From NCBI GenBank assembly GCA_937901445.1, contig CALDHY010000029.1:1-22033 (forward strand): a stretch of 22,033 bases of DNA. Reading direction: 5' to 3'. Position numbers and translations under genes: made by a program. A model generated the notes under the pieces. That model worked only from the letters and a program-made list of their open reading frames with translations, was not told where the DNA came from and searched no databases. This DNA is from an uncultured Selenomonadales bacterium. Its GTDB lineage: Bacteria; Bacillota; Negativicutes; Selenomonadales; Selenomonadaceae. Shown in pieces: positions 15,703-22,033 of the stretch (within the stretch, counting starts at the first letter, position 1; every line of letters starts with the position of its first letter).

Positions 15703-16607
15703 ACTGCGGCTTAGTCATTCCAACTTTGAACGCGGGCGCAAGTTTTCAAAAACTACTTGAACAAATTAACGCCCAAACTCTTCAAACAAAAAAATTAATC
15801 GTCGATTCAGAATCAACCGACGGCACGCCGGAACTTGCAAAAAAATTCGGCTTCGACGTTTTAAAAATATCACGAAAAAATTTTAATCACGGAGCAACGC
15901 GGCAATTAGCATTAGAAAAACTTCTGCCGCTTGACGTGATAATTTTTTTGACTCAAGATATTTTTTTGAAAGATGAAACAACGCTTGCAAGCTTGGTCGA
16001 AATTTTCAACTTAGATTCAAAGGTTGGTTTAAGTTACGGGCGGCAACTTCCACATTCCGACGCCACGCTTGAGGCGCAAATTCTGCGCGCGTTCAATTAT
16101 CCGGCTGAAAGTCAACTGCGCGACTTCGACAGCAGAAAAATTTTTGGTATGAAGGCGGCTATGGCGTCAAATTCTTTTGCGGCTTACCGCGTTGAAACTT
16201 TGCAAAAAATCGGCGGCTTTCCAAAAAATGTTATCTTGTGTGAGGATATGTACGTTGCCGCCAAAATGCTAATGAACGGCTACAAAACTTTTTATAATGC
16301 ACTCGCGCAGGTTTACCATTCGCACAATTACACGGCGGCACAAGAATTTAAACGCTACTTTGATATTGGAGTTTTTCACAATCGAGAAAGTTGGATTAGA
16401 AAAAATTTCGGAGGCGCGGGGCGTGTCGGTAAAAAGTTTGTCTATGAAAAATATTCCGCGCTCTGGAAAAATAATCCGAGTGAATTTTTTGGGGCTTTTT
16501 TTAGGGATATTATGAAATTTTTAGGTTACGGATTGGGACGGCTTGAAAAATTTCTGCCGCGTTTTATAATAAAAAAATGTTCAATGCATAAAAATTTTTG
16601 GAGTTGA
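15699..16607 (+). CDS. Family 2 glycosyltransferase (rhamnosyltransferase-like)
   Basis: A 302-residue GT-A fold enzyme. It has the N-terminal GLVIPTLNAGASFQKLLEQI, the nucleotide-binding DSESTDGT, FNHGATRQ, and TQDIF near residue 88 where the metal-binding acidic motif is expected. GGFPKNVILCEDMYVAAKM contains the ED pair typical of the acceptor-side base. I recognise the layout of rhamnosyltransferases of O-antigen loci, but donor and linkage cannot be told. No membrane helix is convincing, so it is likely cytoplasmic and membrane-associated. It starts at TTG 15699, overlapping the glf stop. Confidence 0.9.
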   Translation: MNCGLVIPTLNAGASFQKLLEQINAQTLQTKKLIVDSESTDGTPELAKKFGFDVLKISRKNFNHGATRQLALEKLLPLDVIIFLTQDIFLKDETTLASLVEIFNLDSKVGLSYGRQLPHSDATLEAQILRAFNYPAESQLRDFDSRKIFGMKAAMASNSFAAYRVETLQKIGGFPKNVILCEDMYVAAKMLMNGYKTFYNALAQVYHSHNYTAAQEFKRYFDIGVFHNRESWIRKNFGGAGRVGKKFVYEKYSALWKNNPSEFFGAFFRDIMKFLGYGLGRLEKFLPRFIIKKCSMHKNFWS

Positions 16608-16611
16608 AAAA

Positions 16612-17259
16612 ATGTACGATATAGTAATTTTGGGCGCGGGCGGAATGGGACGCGAAACTTACGAAGTTGTTCAAGACACTTACAAGAATAATTCTGAATA
16701 CCGCGTCAAAGGTTTTTTGTCTGATATACTTGATATTCTTGACGGCTTTGAAGGCTACCCGCCACTTTTGGGAACTATCAAAGATTATGAAGTACAGCCG
16801 AATGACAGATTTATTTTGGCTATTGGTGACGTTGCAGGGCGGCGCAGAATTGCTGAAAGTATTTTGGCGCGCGGCGGCGAATTTTTGACGCTTATTTCAA
16901 ATTTGGCGAAAGTTGACAGGACGGCGCAAATTGGGCGCGGCGTCATTGTTTTTCCTTTTTCACATATCGGCGCAAATGCTAAGATTGGCGATTTCTGCTT
17001 GATGAATCTGCATGCAATTGTCGGGCACGATTCAATTTTGGGAAATTTTTCTGAAGTTTGTTCATTTTGTGTACTGGGCGGCGCAACTCAAACGGGCGAA
17101 GAATGCTATTTTGCCATGCAGACTGCAACCGGTCCAAAAGTTAAACTCGGCAACCGCGTTATCCTTTCGCTGGGCAGTGTAACTACTGAAGACGTTGAAG
17201 ATAACAGTTTTGTTCAAGGTGTACCCGGCAAAATTTCAAAGAGAAGAAGCGCGCAATAA
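16612..17259 (+). CDS. NeuD/PglD-family sugar O/N-acetyltransferase
   Basis: A 215-residue two-domain enzyme. The N-terminal Rossmann-like domain (IVILGAGGMGRETYEVV, 4-20, and later FILAIGD) binds the nucleotide sugar. The C-terminal left-handed beta helix (about 105-210) carries hexapeptide repeats (AQIGRGVIVFPFSHIGANAKIGDFC, GNRVILSLGSVTTEDVEDNSFVQGVPGK). H139 in IVGHDSILG is the expected catalytic base. It would transfer acetyl from acetyl-CoA to an amino sugar or sialic acid-like precursor. GGAG is present before ATG 16612, four bases after the previous gene. Confidence 0.9.
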   Translation: MYDIVILGAGGMGRETYEVVQDTYKNNSEYRVKGFLSDILDILDGFEGYPPLLGTIKDYEVQPNDRFILAIGDVAGRRRIAESILARGGEFLTLISNLAKVDRTAQIGRGVIVFPFSHIGANAKIGDFCLMNLHAIVGHDSILGNFSEVCSFCVLGGATQTGEECYFAMQTATGPKVKLGNRVILSLGSVTTEDVEDNSFVQGVPGKISKRRSAQ

Positions 17260-17274
17260 GCGGAGGTTTTTTTG

Positions 17275-18084
17275 TTGAGATATTTTAACGCGCTTAAAGC
17301 GTTGGTTGCCGCCATACTCCAAAACAGAAAATTATTGTGGCAAATGACAAAGCGGGATTTTCGACAGCGATATTTGGGCTCGTACTTGGGAATTTTATGG
17401 GCGTTCATTCAACCGACTATCACGATTTTAATATTTTGGTTCGTGTTTCAAATTGGATTTAAGGCAATGCCGGTTGACAATTTCCCGTTCATTTTGTGGT
17501 TAGTTTGCGGAATGTTCCCTTGGTTTTTTTTCAGTGAATCAATTCAAAGTTCGGCAACTTCAATTTTAGAAAGCAGTTATCTTGTCAAAAAAATTGTCTT
17601 TAGAGTTGAACTGTTGCCAATAGTAAAAATTGTTTCGGCGTTAATCGTGCATATATTTTTTGTAGCGGTGCTGTTTTTAATGTTTGCGGCTTACGGCTAT
17701 TCTGTTTCAATCTACAATTTGCAGATACTGTATTATTTTTTTGCGATGTTTTGCCTATCGCTGGGAATATCTTGGTTGACAAGTTCGCTAACTGTATTTC
17801 TGCGCGACGTGGGGCAATTCGTGGCAATGATGATACAATTTGGATTTTGGGCAACGCCAATATTTTGGAGCTTAAAAATTCTTCCGGCAAAGTATGCAAT
17901 TTTTTTTAAATTAAATCCGGCGTATTATTTTATTGAAGGCTACAGGCAAAGTTTCATTTATCACGAATGGTTTTGGGAGCATTTGCATTTGACGGCGTAT
18001 TTTTGGGCGGTAACTTTTTTTGTAATGTTTGTAGGGGCGGTCTGTTTTAAGAAATTGCGCCCGCACTTTGCCGACGTTTTGTGA
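17275..18084 (+). CDS. wzm: ABC-2 type polysaccharide export permease (Wzm type)
   Basis: A 269-residue integral membrane protein with six hydrophobic helices after an N-terminal amphipathic part (RRDFRQRYLGSYLGILWAF is the family signature, here KRDFRQRYLGSYLGILWAF). FLRDVGQFVAMMIQFGFWATPI and KLNPAYYFIEGYRQ are also typical. It would form the channel for a lipid-linked polysaccharide with the ATPase encoded just downstream. GGAGG (17262-17266) precedes two adjacent TTG codons at 17272 and 17275; the second has the better spacing (8 bases) and is used here. Confidence 0.92.
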   Translation: MRYFNALKALVAAILQNRKLLWQMTKRDFRQRYLGSYLGILWAFIQPTITILIFWFVFQIGFKAMPVDNFPFILWLVCGMFPWFFFSESIQSSATSILESSYLVKKIVFRVELLPIVKIVSALIVHIFFVAVLFLMFAAYGYSVSIYNLQILYYFFAMFCLSLGISWLTSSLTVFLRDVGQFVAMMIQFGFWATPIFWSLKILPAKYAIFFKLNPAYYFIEGYRQSFIYHEWFWEHLHLTAYFWAVTFFVMFVGAVCFKKLRPHFADVL

Positions 18085-18094
18085 GGTTAATTTT

Positions 18095-19465
18095 ATGAGT
18101 GACGTTGTAATTAAGGCTGAAAATTTATCGAAGGCTTATAAAATTTACGAAAAAAATATTGACAGAGTAAAAGAGGCGTTGAATCCCTTTCACAAACGAT
18201 ACAGTAAAGATTTTTTTGCACTGCGCGACGTTTCTTTTGAAATTCGGCGCGGCGAAAACGTCGGGCTTATTGGTAAAAACGGCGCGGGTAAATCTACACT
18301 GTTAAAACTTATTACCGGCGTTTTGACGCCTTCAAGCGGGATTTTGGAAGTTAAGGGAAAAATAGCTTCCTTGCTTGAACTCGGCGCGGGTTTTAATCCT
18401 GAAATGACGGGAACTGAAAATATTTATATGAGCGGGCTTTTAATGGGGCGGACGCGCGAAGAAATGAATGCAAAAGTTGACGATATAATTTCATTTGCGG
18501 ATATTGGCGAATTTATCAACCAGCCGGTTAAAACTTATTCAAGCGGAATGTTTGCGCGGCTTGCCTTTGCGGTAAATGCCTTTGTCGAGCCGGATATTTT
18601 GATAATTGATGAGGCGTTGAGTGTAGGCGATGCTTTTTTTCAAAGTAAGTGTATGGATAAAATGCGTACGATGATTGAAAGCGGCGTTACGGTTTTATTT
18701 GTAAGCCACGATACATTTGCAGTAAAAAATTTGTGTCAACGCGCTTTTCTGATTGAATCCGGCAAACTTTTAATGGACGCGCCCGCAAATGACGTTGTCG
18801 AAATTTACCGTGATTCTATTTTAAAAATGCGCCACGACCTTACAAGCGGGCAAACTGACGCGGGGCAAAGAGTTTCTAACGAATTACGCCGCGCAAGTAA
18901 AAAATCTGCTGACGGCAAAATTAATCTGCCTGTTACTGCCGAAAGTATAAAAATCAATCAAGAAATTTTTAAAAATAACGCCGCCTATCAACGCCTGCAA
19001 AACGGGCGGGCAAGTTTTGAGAATGTACAACTTTTGGATTTGGACGGCGAGCCAATTTTTGAAGTGATTTTCGGTCAAGAAGTTATTCTGCGCACGTTCA
19101 TAAAGTTCAACGAAGATATTGAATGTTTGGCGATGGGTTATCATATTCGCAATTTAAACGGCGTCGATTTGGTTTACAATGATTCAAGATTCAGTGACGT
19201 TAAGGCAATTTTTGACGCAAAACGCGGCGAAATTTACGTTGTAGATTGGCAATTTAAAATGGAGTTGCGGCAGGAAATTTATAATTTTGCGTGTTCAATT
19301 TCAACGCCGGTTGAAGAAAGTTTAGATTCGCCGGATTTGTGCGATTTTGTACCTTGTGCGTTGCAGTTCAAAGTTATCAGCCCCAATAAATTTTTGTCGT
19401 TGCCGGGCGGCTACGTTCATTGGCACAACGATATGGAAATTACTAAATTAGGGGCTAAGGATTAG
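18095..19465 (+). CDS. wzt: ABC transporter ATPase with C-terminal glycan-binding domain (Wzt type)
   Basis: A 456-residue ATPase for polysaccharide export. The N-terminal nucleotide-binding domain (about 1-240) has Walker A GKNGAGKST (60-68), signature SSGM (149-152), Walker B ILIIDE ending at E173 and the switch His in VSHDTF. After a linker, residues about 305-456 form a beta-sandwich like the Wzt C-terminal domain of E. coli O9a, which binds the modified non-reducing end of the glycan. Its presence implies the polymer is capped before export. The start is ATG 18095; an open frame runs upstream into wzm. The last residues (KLGAKD) and the TAG stop are in the heptamer array at 19451-19485. 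Confidence 0.93.
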   Translation: MSDVVIKAENLSKAYKIYEKNIDRVKEALNPFHKRYSKDFFALRDVSFEIRRGENVGLIGKNGAGKSTLLKLITGVLTPSSGILEVKGKIASLLELGAGFNPEMTGTENIYMSGLLMGRTREEMNAKVDDIISFADIGEFINQPVKTYSSGMFARLAFAVNAFVEPDILIIDEALSVGDAFFQSKCMDKMRTMIESGVTVLFVSHDTFAVKNLCQRAFLIESGKLLMDAPANDVVEIYRDSILKMRHDLTSGQTDAGQRVSNELRRASKKSADGKINLPVTAESIKINQEIFKNNAAYQRLQNGRASFENVQLLDLDGEPIFEVIFGQEVILRTFIKFNEDIECLAMGYHIRNLNGVDLVYNDSRFSDVKAIFDAKRGEIYVVDWQFKMELRQEIYNFACSISTPVEESLDSPDLCDFVPCALQFKVISPNKFLSLPGGYVHWHNDMEITKLGAKD

Positions 19466-19485
19466 GGGCTAAGGGCTAGGGATTT
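19451..19485 (+). repeat. G-rich heptamer array (five units) at the wzt 3' end
   Basis: Five consecutive 7-mers fit RGGRYTA (units GGGGCTA, AGGATTA, GGGGCTA, AGGGCTA, GGGATTT). The wzt stop TAG lies within the second and third units. The right part of the array can fold back on CCTTAACCCTT (19488-19498). Confidence 0.75.
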
Positions 19486-19498
19486 TTCCTTAACCCTT
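19471..19498 (+). other. Hairpin formed by the heptamer array
   Basis: AAGGGCTAGGG (19471-19481) pairs with CCTTAACCCTT (19488-19498) over 11 positions with one mismatch and one G-T pair, around a 6-base loop. It is followed by AAAATG, not T residues, so it is probably not a standard terminator. It sits 20 bases before the start of the next gene and close to its ribosome-binding site. Confidence 0.5.
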
Positions 19499-19518
19499 AA
19501 AATGTTAGGGGGAAGGTT

Positions 19519-21744
19519 ATGGAAGATAAAAATTTTATAGAAAATTCGTTGCTGTTTGACGCGGCGTGGTATTGCAAAACTTACGGTTACGGCGAATATC
19601 TGGACGCGGCAGAGCATTATTTGAAAACCGGTTGGCGTGAAGGTAAAAATCCTTCCGCCTTTTTTTCAACTGCAGATTATTTAAAGAAAAATCCTGACGT
19701 TGCCGCCGCCGGTATGAATCCGCTGTTACACTTTGAAAAGTACGGCGTCAAAGAAGGGCGTTATCGCGCAGAAATTCAAGCCGTTATGCCAAAAATTTTT
19801 GCGCGTCATCCCGATTGTAAAAGTGAATTCAGGGGCGGACTTTTGCGCGTGCGAATTACCAACGCCTGTAATGCAAAATGCCGTTATTGCGGTGTTCGGC
19901 TGGGTTTTGGCGAGGAAGTCAATCACGCTATGGATTCAAATTGGCTGTACGAAATTTGCGCGCCTTTGTACAGTTCCCCCGCTGTCATTCTGATAACCGG
20001 CGGCGACGCTTTTTTTGCAAAAGAAAGTTACCGCTTTATGAAATTTTTGAGCGAAAATTACCCGCGCGTTACGATTATGACTGAATCGAACGGAATTGCT
20101 TTTAATGAAAAATTTCAAGATTTGGCGTGCGAAAATCTGTTTCATACGCACTTTTCACTGAACGCCTCCAACGCTGAAGTTTTTGCAAAAAGTTGTTGGG
20201 ATAAAGGCGACGAAAACACCGCGCGTAAAATGTACGCCTTGATTCTGCGCAATATAAAAAGCTACATTTCAAAACTTGAGGCGGCGGGCAGAATTAATTT
20301 TGCGCCGGACCTTTCAATGGTTATCAACAAGGATAATTACAATGACGTTGCAAATTTTGTTGAATTGGCGTTAAGACTGCGCGCGCCGTTTATGATGTTT
20401 TTTTTCGATTATACAGAAAACGATATGACGAGCGAATATTTTTCAAATCCTGCAACAAGCCGCCCCGCGCTGAAAACTTTAATGGAATTGGAGCGCGTCC
20501 TTGCCGATAAGTTTTTAATTTATTTCAGATTGTGGATACCGACGAAAGAGGCGGCGATTGTACAGCAGGAAGTTGAGGCAACGCCGCTTGACGTACTAAA
20601 TAAAAAATATGCAAAATTTTTGGAATTGGCTAAAGATCGTTCGATAGTCAAGGAATTTGAAAAGCGCAATGAAATTCGACGCGCCGCCGGTAAAGCAGAG
20701 CTGGATTTTGTCAACGACTTCACGCCTACTTTGCACTTGAAACAAAATGCTGACAGGGATATTTGCTCCGCGCCGTGGGACGGCGTTGACGTTGTACCGA
20801 ACGGCAATATAAATTTCTGTTGCTTTTATGAGCCGACTTTGAACATAAAAAATTTCATTCACAAAGGCAAAGTTAATTGGGACGAAATTTTAAATTCGTT
20901 TGAATATGCGTCCGCGCGTTATAGAATCCTGCGCGATGATTTTCGCGGCTGTCAAGTTTGCTGTCCGCTAAATTCCGTAACTTCACCAATAGCCGCCGCC
21001 ACAAAATTTAATCTTGACAGAAAAGCCAATGAAAAAATTTGTGCCTGTTGCGGCAACGAAATTTTAAACTATTTGCCGCTTGATGAAGGATTTTTAAACA
21101 TTTTGCGCGGCTATGATTTTAAGTTTGAAAATCGCTTTGAAATGTTAAGCCTGCGCGAGTATACCTGTCCAATTTGCGGCAGTGCTGACAGGGAGCGCGC
21201 CTATGCCCTCGTTATGAAAAAAATTCTCGACGCCAATAAAAAAATTCGTATCCTTGACATTGCGCCGCGCGCTTGCCTTAGCGATTTTGTCAAAAAAAAT
21301 TTCCCGCTTGCAGATTATAAAACTGCAGATTTATTTGCACCGGCAGATTACAAACTTGATATTACGGATATGAAAGAAATTTCAAGCGGCAGTATAGACT
21401 TTTTCATTTGCTCTCACGTACTCGAACACGTTGCAGACGATATTAAGGCAATGCGGGAACTTAAGCGAATTTTGGCAAAGGGCGGCTGCGGTATTGTGGT
21501 TGTACCGCTTGACTTAACCAAAACTGAAATTGACGAAGATACAACTTGTACAGATATTGCGGAGCGATGGCGGCGTTTTGGGCAAGATGATCACGTTAGG
21601 GCTTATTCAAAGGCAGGATTTTTACAGCGGCTTAAATCTGTCGGTTTTACGGTTGAAGAATACGGCAAAGAATTTTTTGGCGAAAAGTTAATGACTGAAA
21701 ACGGCTTAATTGAAAGTTCTGTTGTTTATGTCGTAAGGAATTAA
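19519..21744 (+). CDS. Radical SAM/SPASM - zinc ribbon - methyltransferase fusion protein
   Basis: A 741-residue multidomain protein. Residues about 10-85 hold two copies of a motif common in polysaccharide-locus proteins (FDAAWYCKTYG...AEHYLKTGWREGKNPS and STADYLKKNPDVAAAGMNPLLHFEKYGVKEGR). Residues about 108-420 are a radical SAM core with C117-x3-C121-x2-C124 and the glycine motif ITGGD. A SPASM-like part supplies C416, C434, C435, C478, C481 and C482 for an auxiliary cluster. A zinc ribbon has C508/C511 and C550/C553. The rest (about 570-741) is a class I methyltransferase (RILDIAPRA, DYKTADL, ICSHVLEHVADDIKAMRELKRILAKGG). The start ATG 19519 follows GGGGGAAGG. It may modify a sugar or lipid intermediate of the glycan. 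The substrate is unknown. Confidence 0.85.
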   Translation: MEDKNFIENSLLFDAAWYCKTYGYGEYLDAAEHYLKTGWREGKNPSAFFSTADYLKKNPDVAAAGMNPLLHFEKYGVKEGRYRAEIQAVMPKIFARHPDCKSEFRGGLLRVRITNACNAKCRYCGVRLGFGEEVNHAMDSNWLYEICAPLYSSPAVILITGGDAFFAKESYRFMKFLSENYPRVTIMTESNGIAFNEKFQDLACENLFHTHFSLNASNAEVFAKSCWDKGDENTARKMYALILRNIKSYISKLEAAGRINFAPDLSMVINKDNYNDVANFVELALRLRAPFMMFFFDYTENDMTSEYFSNPATSRPALKTLMELERVLADKFLIYFRLWIPTKEAAIVQQEVEATPLDVLNKKYAKFLELAKDRSIVKEFEKRNEIRRAAGKAELDFVNDFTPTLHLKQNADRDICSAPWDGVDVVPNGNINFCCFYEPTLNIKNFIHKGKVNWDEILNSFEYASARYRILRDDFRGCQVCCPLNSVTSPIAAATKFNLDRKANEKICACCGNEILNYLPLDEGFLNILRGYDFKFENRFEMLSLREYTCPICGSADRERAYALVMKKILDANKKIRILDIAPRACLSDFVKKNFPLADYKTADLFAPADYKLDITDMKEISSGSIDFFICSHVLEHVADDIKAMRELKRILAKGGCGIVVVPLDLTKTEIDEDTTCTDIAERWRRFGQDDHVRAYSKAGFLQRLKSVGFTVEEYGKEFFGEKLMTENGLIESSVVYVVRN

Positions 21745-21816
21745 TTAAGCCGCTACGCGCTCCTGAATAGGGCTGGCTTGCATTTTCGGCGGTTTTTGGT
21801 ACTTTTATATTAAAAA
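21626..21816 (+). repeat. Direct repeat, copy 1 (end of fusion gene plus 3' flank)
   Basis: This segment, containing the last 39 codons of the fusion gene and about 70 bases after it, recurs at 21844-22033 with an offset of 218 bases (217 after a one-base deletion). I count seven substitutions and one deletion over 191 bases. Confidence 0.93.
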
Positions 21817-21843
21817 ACATTTAAATCGCTTAAATCGAATTGT

Positions 21844-21960
21844 AGCGGCTAAAATCTGTCGGCTTTACGGTTGACGAATACGGCAAAGAATTTTTTGGCA
21901 AAAAGTTAATGACTGAAAACGGCTTGATTGAAAGTTCCGTGTTTATGTCGTAAGGAATTA
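21844..21960 (+). pseudogene. Fragment of a paralogue of the fusion gene (3' end only)
   Basis: The sequence reads KSVGFTVDEYGKEFFGKKLMTENGLIESSV, against KSVGFTVEEYGKEFFGEKLMTENGLIESSV in the intact gene. It then loses one base and ends VFMS-stop in place of VYVVRN. No start codon or upstream part is present: the bases before it (21817-21843) are unrelated to the intact gene, and the codon matching Q is a stop (TAG 21843-21845). Five of the six coding substitutions are at third codon positions, as in a gene that was once under selection. Confidence 0.75.
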
Positions 21961-22033
21961 ATTAAGCCGCTACGCGCGCCTGAATAGGGCTGGCTTGCAT
22001 TTTCGGCGGTTTTTGGTACTTTTATATTAAAAA
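21844..22033 (+). repeat. Direct repeat, copy 2, running to the window edge
   Basis: Second copy of the 21626-21816 segment. The match is still continuous at the last base of the window, so its true right end is not visible. The 27-base spacer between the copies (21817-21843) contains a short tandem repeat, TTAAATCG twice. Apart from this repeat and the gene fragment I see nothing coding in 21745-22033. Confidence 0.9.

Noticed and set aside
21745..21816. Terminator after the fusion gene
   Set aside because: Only AAGCC/GGCTT with a long loop can pair, and the T-rich stretch is separated from it; not convincing as a terminator.

Overview
The window looks like chromosomal DNA of a diderm Firmicute of the class Negativicutes (Selenomonas-like). 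The reasons are an AT-rich genome with Bacillota-type GGAGG ribosome-binding sites and frequent TTG starts, combined with Gram-negative envelope functions: an O-antigen-type Wzm/Wzt exporter and UDP-galactopyranose mutase. It also carries an RTX-type extracellular metalloprotease whose N-terminal segment I recognise from Selenomonas-type genomes. This placement rests on recall, not on a database search. Every convincing gene is on the + strand.

Layout. (1) 1-2823: a broken RTX metalloprotease gene. Its real start (ATG 195) is put out of frame by an 8-A tract, a single in-frame TAA (2002) cuts the glycine-rich repeat array, and a decayed copy of the gene's first codons lies just upstream. A terminator follows. 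(2) 2909-4961: an OmpR/PhoB-type response regulator and its membrane histidine kinase. (3) 5070-6810: yhdT and panF, a sodium/pantothenate symporter unit. (4) 6866-14515: a purine biosynthesis cluster with a good sigma-70-type promoter, in the order purE, purC, purM, purN, purH (cyclohydrolase half only), purD. Small non-purine genes are interleaved: two secreted proteins, a helical 81-aa protein, a hexapeptide acetyltransferase, and two tandem paralogues resembling EVE/PUA-like modified-base-binding domains. purF, purL, purB, purK and the AICAR transformylase half of purH are not in the window. (5) 14566-21744: a polysaccharide locus with glf, a family 2 glycosyltransferase, a NeuD/PglD-type acetyltransferase, the Wzm and Wzt exporter subunits, and a 741-aa fusion of a polysaccharide-locus repeat domain, a radical SAM/SPASM enzyme and a zinc-ribbon methyltransferase. 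(6) 21745-22033: no intact gene. It holds a near-identical second copy of the end of the fusion gene plus its 3' flank, still repeating at the window edge.

How it works together. The purine genes act between AIR/GAR and IMP. The last block would make and export a surface glycan containing galactofuranose; the Wzt C-terminal domain and the neighbouring methyltransferase suggest export of a chain with a modified end. Structured or repeated DNA occurs at several gene ends: two arrays of a G-rich heptamer (14501-14542 and 19451-19485), both containing the stop codon of the preceding gene; an inverted-repeat element before purH (11396-11503); and the 218-bp-period duplication at the right edge.
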